Below are positions 24,916 through 36,404 of a stretch of 64,000 nucleotides of DNA, in pieces (position 1 is the stretch's first letter; the number at the start of each line of letters is the position of its first letter). A program made the position numbers and the translations under genes. The DNA is from Pestalotiopsis fici W106-1 (taxonomy: Eukaryota > Ascomycota > Sordariomycetes > Amphisphaeriales > Sporocadaceae): assembly GCF_000516985.1 (NCBI RefSeq), contig NW_006917091.1, positions 2,335,399 through 2,399,398 of the forward strand. Reading direction: 5' to 3'. The notes beneath the pieces were generated by a model. That model did not search any database and was not told the DNA's origin. It saw only the letters and a program-made list of their open reading frames with translations.

Positions 24916-26483
24916 ATGGCCGCAGATGAAAAGGACGGACGAGAGGATCCTGCGGCGATGGCTGCCCAGGAGTCGCTAGCGAGGGAGGAGATAAGGCCGT
25001 CCACCGGAGCTGAGAGCTCGCCCGCCGGATCGGCCTCCCATACCAGACCTCACTACACGCCGCAGTTCTCCGCGACAACTGAGATGATCCTGAAGAGAAT
25101 CCGAGGCGAGCCTAACAATTTGAGCTCCGCAATTTCTTCCGCATCAGCAGCCGGGACAATCAATAAGACATCTTTTGAGGATGCTAAGAGGCGCCTTGTT
25201 ATGAGCATGAACACATCAATATCTCTTCCAATGCCAGATTCCGCACAAGTTTCACCACCGCGTGCAGTCCCTTCACTTGTATTGCCTAAAATAGAGGTCA
25301 AAGAGATAGTTGCAAGACCTGCATCCAAACCTGGTCCAAAGCCAAGAGGACGACCCCCAAAGACGGCAAAGGCGGAGAGACAAGAAAAGGTCGAGAAGAA
25401 GGGAAAGTTGCCAAGCAGCGGTACTAAGCGTAAACGTGTTGGTAAAGACGATGATGGGGGATCTTCACCGCTCAGCGAGCCACCAGAGACTGAAGAGGAA
25501 GAGGAGTACCATGATGCAACGCCTACAATGACAAAATCTGGCCGCCAAATCCTAAAGCCGAACCAGTTCAATCCAACAACAGCAGCAGGAGCGGGAAAGA
25601 GAAAACACTACGGCAAGCGAACAGCAGAACAAGCACTCTGCAAAGTGTGCACGCGTGGACTCAGCCCAATCAATAATCAAATTGTCTTTTGTGATGGCTG
25701 TAACCTATGCTGGCACCAGATGTGCCACGACCCCTACATTGACGATGATTTCGTTAGTGACGAAGCTCGATCATGGTTCTGTCGAGGCTGCTCAGCGAAG
25801 AGGGAAAAACATCTCGCCAAGAAGAAGAGAGTCGAGGGGCACAAAGGCGTGAGCTGGCCTTCGAAAACCGTTGAGCAAGTGAGTTTGAGACTCTTTGTGG
25901 GCTCACCCGGAATGGCTTTATACTGACCTTTTCAGAAACGAGCATATTTGTCAGGGCTTCCGCAGAGCCAATTGGTGAACTTGGTCATGTACAGCCTTGA
26001 ACTTCACCCCGATCTCCCAGTCTTCCCCGAGGCCAACGGACCAAGACGAGGGCGCCCCCCAGCATCAGCAAAAGCCGCACCGCTACCCGGAAGCCCAGGG
26101 CCAATCCACTTCAAACCCATAGCCCCCGTGGTAGACACTCCCACAACAAATGGAAACCAGGGCCAAACAGACCGAGAGAGGTCCGAGGACATTCCGGCGG
26201 CATGGCCAAAGGTGGGTGCAGGAGTACTGGCCGGTATAAACCTCAATGAAGCAGATTTTGAGGATAAAAACGACTTTGAAGCGTTCAGCCTTGCGACATT
26301 TGACGCTCGAAGCGGCAAGAAGGTGGCTGAGAATGGAAGTAAGTTTTCGAGGCCTCACCAATTTCCAATTTCCAATTTCCAAGTGCCTGTTTCTTTCTCT
26401 TTCGATAAGTATCAAACTCAAAATAACGAATACGAACATTTGCTAAGTCATGACCTTCTGCAGTGCCGGTATCCAGCCATTGA
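24916..26483 (+). CDS. PHD-finger protein with AT-hook, 461 aa
   Basis: Probable nuclear chromatin reader. Three exons: 24916-25878, 25936-26338 and 26464-26483, with introns of 57 and 125 nt. The last exon adds only the end MPVSSH and a stop. The N-terminal half is disordered and basic, with an AT-hook PRGRPPK at ~143-149 and an acidic run at ~192-198. The PHD finger has the complete C4HC3 set: Cys242, Cys245, Cys259, Cys262, His267, Cys270, Cys289 and Cys292, with the usual Trp two residues before Cys289. A second GRPP motif follows at ~360, then a low-complexity tail. It converges on the GH17 gene. The PHD call is firm; the specific histone mark or complex cannot be told. The third exon is short and its splice choice rests on consensus only. 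Confidence 0.86.
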
Positions 26484-26849
26484 GGGTAGCTTCATGAATA
26501 CGGCACGACAGCCCGATTACATATCAATCAGTCTGACAACATTCGTCCTCTAACTACCTGATAGTTGAGTTTGACTGTGCAGACTTGCTTTTTCAAGACG
26601 GCTAACATGGTTGAGCAGGAGGGAGACGTTTCCAAAACTGACAAATTTATAATCACAAGAGAACATGCACTAAACGAGTGGATGAGCAATTCGGCGATCA
26701 GGACATGGTAGCCTGTAAATTACAAATTCTCTAAGTACATATGTACAAAACAGCTTTTACGCCTCTCTATGTGCCAGATCCAAAGGTGATGATGCCAACC
26801 GTCCTATCGCTAAATTGAACCAAAAAATGGAAGCCCGAAAGCGAGTCGC
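26484..26849. other. Short convergent intergenic region
   Basis: 366 bp between the PHD-finger gene (+) and the GH17 gene (-). It should hold both 3' UTRs; no other feature was seen. Confidence 0.6.
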
Positions 26850-28063
26850 TTAGCAGGAAAGATCGTACAGAGGATCGAGCTGAGACAGGTCACCAGCACC
26901 GTAAACACCAAAGTCAGGCGTGGCAGTGCCGTACTGGGACTCCTGCAGGTTGTACCACCAGATGTTGATGTTGCTGTCGACCAGAGAGCAGGCAATGGTC
27001 TGCCAGTACTTGCGGGCATTCTCAGCGCTGGCAACGGCAAGGTTCTGGTCGTCACCAGTGGTGGGCCAACCAGTCTCGGTCACGTAGACGGGCTTGCCGT
27101 TGGCGAGGGCCATGGTCTTGTTGTAGCCCGAGTAGAAGCGCTCATTAGCGTCGTCGATGCTGTTGGGCAGAGCGGTCTCCCAGTAGGGGTAACCGTCGAA
27201 ACCGATCCAGTCAATGGCGTCAATGACGGCCGTGTTGGTCGAGTTGAGGAAGGAGTCGTACGTGTCGACGTGGCCGACGGGGACGGCCGACAGAGCGGTG
27301 TCGGCAATGGCGCTGCGCACCTTGGAGATGCAGTCCATCAGGTAGGTGGCGGTGGTGCCGACCTCGTTGTTGGCGTCACGGTACAGGTCCTCGCTGCCGA
27401 CCGAGATACCGACGACCAGGTCCGTAAAGGCGGTGCCGTAGGTGGCAATGGCGGACTCGAGAGCGGCCAGCTCATTGGTAATGGCGGCATCACCGCCAGA
27501 GATCCAGAGACCCAGCAGAAGAGTGGTCTGAGTGGCAATGGCAGCCGGGATGGCAGGGATGACGCTGTTGGCAGTGCCCCATTCAACTGTGCAGGTTGTT
27601 AGTGGTGACGCCGAGACAGGAAAGGAGTTGGACAAGACATACTCATGGTGTAGAGACGGGCACTGTTCCAGCCGCTGGTGCCAGGCAGGTTCTGGGCACG
27701 GTTGAACTCGGCCTCGAAGTCGGTCTGGGTCAGGGCCTGCTGGTTGAGGAAGAAGGCACCATAGTTGAAACCCTTGATACCAGAGTTGGCAGCGCTGGTG
27801 GCAGCCTTGCTGCTGGTCTTGACGCTCGACGAGGAGGCGCTCGTGGCGGCAGCGGCAGCCGAGGAAGAGGAGACGCTGCTGGGGGCGGCATCGTGGGCGG
27901 CAGCGCCACTGGCGAGGGTGCCATTGCCATATGAGAGAGAACCGGAGGATGTTCCGGTGGAGGCGGCAGAAGAGGATCCGGTGGCAGTAGCAGCGGATCT
28001 TCCCTTGCAGCTGGCGTTGACGGCCACGGCAGCAAGGCCGGTGAGAGCAAGTGACATACGCAT
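26850..28063 (-). CDS. Glycoside hydrolase family 17 wall beta-1,3-glucanase, 385 aa
   Basis: Secreted or wall-bound enzyme acting on beta-1,3-glucan in the cell wall, of the Scw4/Scw11 and Aspergillus EglC/BgtA kind. Exons 28063-27643 and 27586-26850, with a 56-nt intron (donor GTATGT). A signal peptide (~1-17) is followed by a long Ser/Ala/Thr-rich linker (~20-95) that is probably O-glycosylated. The catalytic barrel then starts at 'GIKGFNYGAFF'. The proton donor is Glu206 in 'GISVGSEDLY' and the nucleophile is Glu311 in 'VYVTETGWPT', both standard for GH17. The C-terminus ends at a Cys with no GPI-like hydrophobic tail, so the protein is more likely secreted or wall-associated than GPI-anchored. 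A 13-bp perfect inverted repeat lies about 270 bp upstream of the start. Confidence 0.93.
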
Positions 28064-30704
28064 CTTGAAGGAAGAAAAATTAAGAGAATAAAAAATAAAG
28101 CTGTGTTATAGCGAGGGACAGCAATCGAATTAGACGGTCTTGATTCTTGTTTTCAGCGAGTGTGTGGGCTTTTTTTGGTATTTTATTTTTTACAAGTTGA
28201 TTCTTGAAAAAGAATGTGTATGAAAACTGTAGAAAATACAGAATCCTTTTGGGAATGCTTAGAAGAGAAGGGTTTATTATTTAGGATTGAGATACAGAAA
28301 ATCTGCCAAGATCCAAGAAAAACTCCTGGATGGGACCCGGATCAGCGGTTCTAGAAGCGCTTGAAAACAATGATCCGGGTCCCCAGGGATCAGAACCTGA
28401 TCCATGAGCTCCCAATCGATCCAGATGGGGGTATCCATTTCTGACCAGGGTGTCGGCCAAGTCGGCTATAGCAGGGATATAGAGCAAAGGGGGGTGCGTG
28501 TATGTGGTTGTGTGGTGACTGTGGTGCGTGGTATGGCTAGGATGGTCCAACGGTGGAAGAGGGCTGATTGGGCAGAGTCGCTCAGGTTCGTAGTGGTTCC
28601 CCTGACATATGGCTTCGTCTAGACCTAGCCAAGACTGCATCCGCTGCCCCCGCTGCCGGCGCTACGTCTCCCTGAGCGATTCGGGTGGGACGCAACTGGC
28701 GCCAGCACCAGACCAAGCAAGAGTCGTCGTTGTGGATGTGGGTGTGGGCAATGTTGGCGGGCAGCTTGGGTGCTTGACTGGGCAGACGGGTCTCCATTCC
28801 CTCGTATTTTTACCGGCCCGCCGCCTTTGGGCGCGACGCTCTAGCTGGGATGGGCTCAGCCTCGATGGGGACTTTGTCTATGGGCAGGTCCTGGGTGGAT
28901 CTGCCGCCCAAAAATGGCCAACTAATGACGTGGACAGCTTATAAGCAAGCAGCAGTACGTAGTAATAACCAAGCAAGAAAGGCCAGTAAACAAGTCCAAG
29001 GGCTCAAAGCAGCACCAGGCCCAGCACGAGCCCAGCACGACCCCGATCTTGTTGATATTTTTGGCCCAGTGCAATTTCAATGCTTTGGTGAGGAGATATT
29101 AAAGAGGCTTGAACACTCATCTTACTACTTGGACAGAGGCCCCGTCGCAGTGCCGCCGTAATTGGCAATTCCTACAATTCAATTCAAAAGCCCTCCTTTT
29201 CCTCTGGGGAATGAATGTTGGAATTATTATTACATGCTTTGGCCTCGACTCGCCTCGGCTGGGGGGTCAAAAGTGAGCCTCATTTCGACTATTGGAACGA
29301 AAATGTTTGGATCTTTACTACTATTACCTACTACAACATCATGGGAACTCTTTTCGTGTTTTCCCCTGGCTCTGGAACTTTGACATTGAGTCGCGGTTGA
29401 TTCTCAGATTGCTGCTTTTCGTTCAATATGCACGCATCATTATTCAGATTCAGGGGGGAAAGTAGGAAAATCGGGTCGATCGGACTCGCCTGTAACTTGC
29501 CAATTGCCGCCCCCCATAATTCGCTAGTCAGGCACTGCCGCAGCCCAGCTCATGCCAAAGGAACATAAGAAAAACACAAAACACGAACAAACCAAGGACA
29601 CGAGCGCACGCACATACGAGAAAAACTCGTACAACTGATGAATAAAAGCCCTACCGAGTGGCTCTCTGTTTTCTTAGTCTCTTCTATTTGGGCATCTAGC
29701 TAGCAAGAGTTTTTTCTTTCCTCCTCTCCTTCTCCGCGGGGATTCATTATGACGAACGACAAGACCAGAACATCAGAGTTTGCATAGTGATGTCAATCGC
29801 TATCACAGTACAACTACTAGTACATAGTAGGGGAAACTGCCGAACCGGAACACGTCCAACTGCAGAATTGTTCAGCTTCCAAGACATGCAATTGGATGTT
29901 GCACAAGGCACGAAAATTCTTTCCTAAACACCGATGCAGACGCCATGACCAACGGTCGCTTAAGACTCCCACCCCTGCAGTAGGGGACGGAAGTGGCCGT
30001 TTACGTACACCTAGGCGCGCGTCCGTACTTCTGTGCATGTACAGCCAGCAACGCTCAAGAGCTACGAACTTTGACAATCTACTATGTCAGCAGCATTGCT
30101 GAACCATGAGGATAACTTCCCCTGCCGGATAACTGTTATCTAGAGCCTCGTTTCATTCTGCGACACATTGTTCGTATTGGTCAAGATGTCTTGAAAACAT
30201 GTGCTGTGGTATAAGTGCTCAGGTATGCATGTGCTTATCGTGTGGCATGTGACACTTTTATAATTGGGATGATTTGCACCACAGTCTGACCATGTGCACA
30301 AAAACCTCTTCCTCGTGTGTCTCCATATTGAATAAGAACTTTGAGCACCTTGATACCTACGGAGCCTTTTCGATTCTGCTCCAATAATTAAAGGAACGTC
30401 TAATTCATCTCATGTTTATTTCTTAAGGGGTAAAGAGATAATCTAACTTGGGTAGTGTCTGCACTGCCTCACTGGATAAAGCTCATGCCCGGTGGTCCTA
30501 GTCGTCACCAGCAGCCTCGAAGAGTAGATCTTTCAAAAAGCTAATCTCGACAGGTTTTCCGCGAGGCGTCGAAGCAGCAAACTGTACAGCCCAGACATGA
30601 TGAAGCATTGGTCCTAATATCACTGTCAAAGGCCTCGAGAGCCTGGCAAGCGAAAACCAATGCTATATGCGCACGTTGCACCACAACTGGATCCGTCTAC
30701 TATC
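28064..30704. other. Gene-free region upstream of the GH17 gene
   Basis: 2.6 kb containing the GH17 promoter and a perfect inverted repeat at 28332-28383. An ATG-started frame at 28609-28944 (111 codons) has no domain or codon pattern I trust. Nothing else is supported. Confidence 0.55.
28332..28383. repeat. Perfect 13-bp inverted repeat with 26-nt spacer
   Basis: GGGACCCGGATCA at 28332-28344 is the exact complement, reversed, of TGATCCGGGTCCC at 28371-28383. The spacer itself contains the palindrome TTCTAGAA flanked by AGCG/CGCT. It lies about 270 bp upstream of the GH17 start codon. Confidence 0.85.
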
Positions 30705-31346
30705 CTATCCCGACGCGCCGCTTCCCTTGAAAATGTTGACCGCCTCCTCAATGCTAACGGTATGACCCGTCATGGGGATAATCTTGTCCATGACGGTCCT
30801 GTGTACCTCGGCCTCGCGGTCCCAGCACGCATCCGGGACGACCGTGACGACAAAGTCCTCGTCGGCCGCGTTCCGGGCCGTGCTGAGCACGCAGCCGCTA
30901 GAGACCACGCCGCCGAGCACGAGGCTCTTGATCCCGAGCTTGTCCTTGAGCAGCTCCATGATGCCTTCGGACTTGAGCGCCGACACCCGGCCTGGCACCC
31001 GGTCGAAAAAGTACTCCGTGTCGGAGCTCTGGTCGCCAGCCAAGCTGGAAATTTGCAGAGCGAGCTCGGGGTTCGATTGGATGGCCGGCTTGAATGATTC
31101 CTCCCAGCGAGCCACGAGTTTGCTTGTGGGCAGTGGGTTCCTAGAGGTCCCGATCAGACAATGTAGGATCGGTACCTTGCTCTCCCTTGCGGCTGCCAGA
31201 AGTGTCTGCGTAGACTTGACCAGCTTTTCCTTCTCCGCCTCTACTGGAATTGTAGAGAGTATGATATTGTGATAGTCCAGAAGAAGCAATGCAGTGTCTG
31301 ATGGACCATAGTGTGAAGGATGGTTGGGTTGAGATGTCGATGCCAT
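30705..31346 (-). CDS. Isochorismatase-family (cysteine hydrolase) protein, 213 aa
   Basis: Alpha/beta hydrolase of the cysteine-hydrolase superfamily that includes isochorismatases, nicotinamidases and N-carbamoyl amidases. The frame is single-exon and spans the whole domain. Asp24 in 'LLLLDYHN' and Cys152 in 'GGVVSSGCVLSTARNA' are the expected catalytic Asp and nucleophile. The segment 'FDRVPGRVSALKS' (~114-126) occupies the place where a catalytic Lys is usual, but a Lys is not found at the aligned position, so either another residue serves or the substrate differs. There is no signal peptide, so a cytosolic location is likely. A (TA)n TATA tract lies about 120 bp upstream. The next gene upstream on the same strand is a sulfatase, 625 bp away. 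The family is clear; the substrate is unknown. Confidence 0.84.
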   Translation of the reverse strand: MASTSQPNHPSHYGPSDTALLLLDYHNIILSTIPVEAEKEKLVKSTQTLLAAARESKVPILHCLIGTSRNPLPTSKLVARWEESFKPAIQSNPELALQISSLAGDQSSDTEYFFDRVPGRVSALKSEGIMELLKDKLGIKSLVLGGVVSSGCVLSTARNAADEDFVVTVVPDACWDREAEVHRTVMDKIIPMTGHTVSIEEAVNIFKGSGASG

Positions 31347-31971
31347 TGTGCCGGTAGGTGTTTGATGCTCCAGGAATGACTCGTATGTTCGAATGTGTAG
31401 ATGATGATTTGCTGCTCTGGATATCTGTCCAATGCCTTTAGCTATATTCTAACCTCATCGAAGCTCTTATATATATATATATCCTTTGTGAATTATACGT
31501 TTCGTTGCCAATGAGTGAGCATCGCCAGCATCAGCAGCTCCCAAGCGTTTCGGCTCCGAAACGCCAGCCGGACTTAAGCGCCGGAGTTTTGCAAAGCGTC
31601 AGCGGAACCGTAAACTCCATGTTGCGGCAGTCTGCACTCTGAGAAAACGTCCACTGTTGAACATATTCATCTTGAATCATGTATACCGGCAAGGTCTCCG
31701 CACCGGGCAACGGCCAACGGGGGACTGAGCCTCTGAAGATCCTCGTCTTGGCAATGGGACTGCAATGAAGATCTTTGGAGCCGGAGCCGTGCCCATGATC
31801 CGCACCAAGTGACCGTGCATTCACGACCTTGTTGCCTTTCCTCTCACGATTAGATTCAACAAGAACATATACACAATTTACATTAAGAAAGTGTTCATGT
31901 ATGTTTCTAAACTCTAAACGATAACGACAGGAAGCGCAAACAAGACTCGAGCGGTTGCCTGTGCAAAGCCA
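31347..31971. other. Isochorismatase promoter and sulfatase 3' region
   Basis: 625 bp between two minus-strand genes. It includes the (TA)n tract at 31468-31482. No coding frame is supported. Confidence 0.55.
31468..31482 (-). promoter_or_regulatory. TATA-rich core promoter of the isochorismatase-family gene
   Basis: An uninterrupted alternating TA tract about 122 bp before the ATG at 31346, the usual distance for a fungal TATA element. It could also be read as a short microsatellite. Confidence 0.5.
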
Positions 31972-34045
31972 CTATGCTGCCCACCGGGGTATTCTCAGCT
32001 GGGGCTCTGCCGACGAGTAGTTTGCGCTGGTCGAGAATGGTGTCGGGTACAGGACGCCTTCAAAATCGGGCAGATAGCCCTTCATACACGCCGAGTAGGT
32101 GACCTTTGCCTCGTCGCGGTAAAAGTCGTCAAATTTGGGGTCCATTGCCTCGGCCAGGTTGTGCACGTCACCTTGAGGGTGCAGCGTCTCCCACGGCCGC
32201 GTGCACACGGAGCCCTTGCATGCCTTGAGCGTCAAGACCAGCGCATCGATGCGGTTAGTCAACTGCGGGATCTGCCAGCCGTTGATTGTGCCGTTTTCGC
32301 CGTACAAGTTGTTCATTTGCCCGGGATCAACCTGCAACGATGGAGTCAATTTCATGCAACGCGCTCTAGAGCAGGAGATGTGACTTACCGTCATGTCGTA
32401 CAGCTCGTGTTCATTCAAGCACCAGACTATATAAGCTATGTTATAGTCGTCGCTGATGACTCGGGCCGCTTTGTACGTGTTGAACAAACCACCGCCTAGA
32501 TAAAATCATCAGTCTTCTTGCGCCAGCAATATTTACTTGGCGCTTGACAGCAGGTTCACTTACCTCCGACCATGAGGGCTCCAGTACCGTCGTACTTGCC
32601 TTCCGGAATACCAATGCCCCAGTATTCGACGCCAACGTGCTCGTTCTTGTGCTCACAAGCCTCAATCTGTTCCGAGGTGACGGGCATGGGCTCGCCGTCA
32701 AACTCATCCTGCAGTGGGATGCCGGCCAGCTGGAACAGCGTCGGCACAAGATCCGTGTGTGTCGTGGGAATGCTAACCGTCTTGCCGGCGTCGATACCTG
32801 GTCCTCGGATAATAAAGGGAATGTTGATGTCCTCCTCAATTGGACACGTCTTGCCCGGCGCGAGTCGGTGCTGGCCGACGTGGTACCCATTGTCCGACGT
32901 GTAGATGAGGTACGTGTTGTCGAGCACGTCCTTGTCCTTTTCCATCCGCCGCAAGATGTCGTTGATCATGTCGTCGACCGACTGCAGCGCCAGGATCCGG
33001 TTTCGATACCAGTCGTCCAAGTAGTCGACGACGGTATCGTTGAGCTGGTCCAACGTCTTAATCCAGCCCCCGCCACTCGGCTTGTGTAGGATGTTAGTAT
33101 AGGCGAATATTCGGCTTACACCTTCTTTAATACATTATGTGAGGGTACTTACCACGTCTGGGTTAAAGTTTGAAGTACGTGGTGCCTTCAAACCCGGGAA
33201 CATGTGTTCATGCCGATGCGCCGGGACAGGGTGGGAGAAGCCGTCCGGCACCGATTCGGAATGTGGGCCCACCGGCGTTACGGCGAGGAAGAAGGGCTTG
33301 TCCGAGTCGATTGCATGGTCCAGGAAGTGAACGGCTTTGTCACCAACCAGGTCAGTTGAGTAGTTGTGTGGGTAGTACTTGGGCTCCTCCTTGTCCCTTT
33401 GCATGGATGCGTTGTAGTATACGTAAGTATTTGGCTCAACAAATACTTGCATGTGCTCGTTAGTATCATGGTGTTTGAACACATCATTTTGAAGACACTT
33501 ACGATCGCGGGATGTCCATCCTTTGGGTGGAGGCTTGTCATAATTATGATCCGAAAAGCCATTCATGAGCTTGCCAGAGATGTAGGTGTTGTAGCCCTCT
33601 GCCTGAAGCCATACTGGGAGATAATTGTCGTTCCATCCTTCGGCGATGAACTGCGAATATCCACCTGTACTGGGGTCAGTGCCTGCCTGGCTGTATGAAT
33701 TCTGATTGTGGCCTTACCATAGGGCGGCACGATGTCCGTCACATTGGTATTGTGCGCGGCTCGCCCCGTGAAGAGGGTTACCCTCGAAGGACAACACAGT
33801 GATACGGTGGTGTAGTGCTTGTCGAACGTTGTTCCCTTTTCTGTAAAATGCCTACGGACGGCAGGCATGTAATCCAGCGAGTTGAGGTGCAGATCTTGGT
33901 CGTCGGTCATGATGAAGATAAAATTGGGCTTCTGGGATGCCGGAGGACTGGGATCTGATCCATGGCTATCGCTTGCAGCCGTGCTGGCGGCGACCAAGCG
34001 AGCCAGCGCTGTGGAGGCGAGCAGCATTCGCGTGAATAGAGACAT
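31972..34045 (-). CDS. Secreted arylsulfatase (type I sulfatase), 588 aa
   Basis: Hydrolyses sulfate esters with a formylglycine residue made from cysteine. Six exons: 34045-33718, 33664-33503, 33445-33153, 33080-32564, 32495-32389 and 32331-31972. All junctions are in phase with GTAAGN donors. A signal peptide (~1-21) precedes the metal-binding 'FIMTDDQD' (~44-51). The sulfatase signature C-X-P-S-R is Cys84-Cys85-Pro-Ser-Arg88, with Cys84 the residue to be modified. Later typical segments are 'FFLAVTPVGPHSE' and 'YTSDNGYHVGQHRL'. The last intron (32332-32388, 57 nt) is a multiple of three with no stop, so retaining it would insert 19 residues; I treat it as spliced because the ends are perfect and the spliced sequence reads like the family. 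Precise substrate unknown. Confidence 0.92.
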
Positions 34046-36404
34046 GGTGATCGTAGTGATGGACGCGTAAGATGTCTGCAGGTTGACAGTAGTATATCAA
34101 GGTCTAAAAGTCTTGGCAAAGACAAAGATGGCTGCAGACCCCAGGTTATTGGGAAAACTCGACGACTATCATCCTACCCCATGGACAGGTAGGTACTAGG
34201 TATAGGTCGCAGCACGGAGAGTATATTGCCGGTCATGGCTGCTAGTGGGTGTAATGAAGCGCCAAGCCTTTTGCGGCATGTGGTATGATAGATTGGAGTA
34301 TTGGCCTGTGATGGGAGCGTTGGCGGACTATGAGATCGGATGGCTGTTATGCGGAGCGGACATGCTTCCGGAACGGGTCTTGGCAACGGATTCCAGCCCC
34401 TCCCCGTCGCAAATTCATTGTCCTTAAGCAGCACGTGCCGCCATGAATTGCTGTCGGCACTTGGCGGATCGTGTGGCACATTGTTTCATATAATCAATCC
34501 TGTGCATCATTGTGTCGTGACATATCGCCATTGCCTCATTGCTACGAAGGTCTTCCAAACTGGTCGAAATACCATCTTCTGGACTTCCCAATTCAGGCAC
34601 ACCCCAGACCATGTCACCATGTGGCTGAGATACGCGATAACGAGCTGAAAAAAATGCAACTTCTTTGGGTCGCAATTGAAACGAATCAGACATGATTCAT
34701 TACAAATCTTCATTTCAGCTTGGGCCATTATCTGCATCGACCTGCGCGAAATACTTTTCGACTTCGCAAACTACATGCTTCTCAAATCCAACAAGTCGTG
34801 AACAACTCCCCCCCTTTGAGGCCCAGCCCAGAGTCGCCATTCCGACCCTTCTGGACCGCTCTCTAAAGGACAAGCCCCATGACCTGTTTCAATCTATCAC
34901 AATATTCGGGCAGAATCTTTGATTGGATTTCCTCATCGCTTCCTGAAATTGCGCCGGATTCCGCTCAAATTTCGCCACAACTCGTTTTTGAGAAGCATAT
35001 GCGAGGTGTGAAAGAGTCGGAATGGAGCCACAATTTTGGCAAGAATCTGGTCAGAGATTCGGTGATGTCGACTTGACTTGCTGGGAACCATTATGCAAAC
35101 ACTCCCTTACCAAGAAGGCAAAGTGGCTAGCGGCGCTTCTCGGGAGGGCAACGCCCAAAGTGACGACGGGAAATGAGCGAAATAATATGCTGGATTTCTT
35201 TGAAGAGCCGTATGGGTGTTCATCAAAGCCAACAATTAGGATAATTTCTACGTGTAAGTATTCAGACTGCAATCTCCCACCTTTTGCGAATTATCAACTT
35301 ACCCTTAGAGATACCTTCTTTGTTAGGTACAGCGAGGCTGGGCAATCAATGGCCCGATATGGGCTAGAATCATGACGCCATGACAATGCAGCAAAGGTCT
35401 CACTGAGCTTTAGCGAAGAATTCGAATACTTTTCCCGTCAAATGGATCCCGATATTTCACAGAACGAGTGGATCGGGAGTGTTACTCATGCTGTCACCTA
35501 CAAGGCCTACATGGACCTTCTCCGGTATATCGGATTACTGGTACACGAAGCGCAATGACCGCTAAAACAAATTTTGGTTTCACCTACCTATGAAGTTCTC
35601 TTCGTTATTGCTTCCCGCCAATCCTCCCGTGTCTGAAGAGATGGGTTTTGGTGGGTTCTTCAAATGGGCTTGGAGGTTACCACCACTAGTGCTCATCTTT
35701 CGTATAAATCACCTTGTGCTTACTCTAACCATTGTTCGACACAAATGGCAGCTTCTCCTCATATATAGAGGTGTAATGGGTGATTTAATAGCAGCCGGAT
35801 TCCCTCAAGTCAGCGCGACATGCACTAACCACCCGCATCTACTGCCACTTGCCGTTGGCGGAGTTGGGTTTGCGTAACATTTCTTGTGGCAACTCGATGA
35901 GCGCTATTCGCCGGGAGTGGCTAAGGTGCTGCGAGGTCAATGGAGTAAACTGCAGACAGTTTTCGCTAGCAGAATTCATAGGGACGAGGTAGGTCCGGTG
36001 GCTACACTTTTCACCCGGATGCAGCCGCAACTTGGTCGGTCGCTCAATCGCTTGATGCAACGCATGTCTGTTGGATGCGAAAAGTGGCCTTGTGATTTTG
36101 GACCAAGAGTCGGGAAATTTGAAGAGAACGGATGAAATTATATCCAACAGTGTGAGATAGCAAGCGAGTAAATAGTGCTCCGATATTCGGTACTATACTC
36201 CAACTGAACCCCGTAAGTGGGGTGCTGTGATCTGTGACTTATCAGGCACCTCTCACTTAGACAGAGATAGGCAGACAAGCCCAACCACCTCTATTTCTCC
36301 ATCACCCTATACCTGCTTCTCCGTGTCAACCTTTGAAATGCAATAGAAGTGAAAAGGGAAAGCCAGAAAAGTATCCGATCGTATCTGGAAGCCCACGATT
36401 CAAG
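34046..36404. other. Divergent region between the sulfatase and the aminotransferase
   Basis: 2.36 kb holding the sulfatase promoter at the left and the aminotransferase promoter at the right. In between lies a stretch that looks like decayed coding sequence (34692-35560, listed separately). Confidence 0.5.
34692..35560 (+). pseudogene. Probable gene relic with in-frame stops, family unknown
   Basis: One frame stays mostly open from 34692 to 35560 but is broken by stops near 34922-35020 and at 35373-35375. Just past the second stop the same frame reads on for about 60 codons of protein-like sequence (for example 'LSFSEEFEYFSRQMD') to a stop near 35560. A second frame (34879-35076) also looks coding, as would follow from a frameshift. 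An intron-like segment with donor GTAAGT lies near 35253-35310, but splicing it gives a stop at once. I do not recognise the family. It may be chance; the relic reading is an inference. Confidence 0.3.

Noticed and set aside
28609..28944. ATG-started frame with a CxxC-like start (111 codons)
   Set aside because: No coherent zinc-finger pattern and low-complexity surroundings; unsupported.
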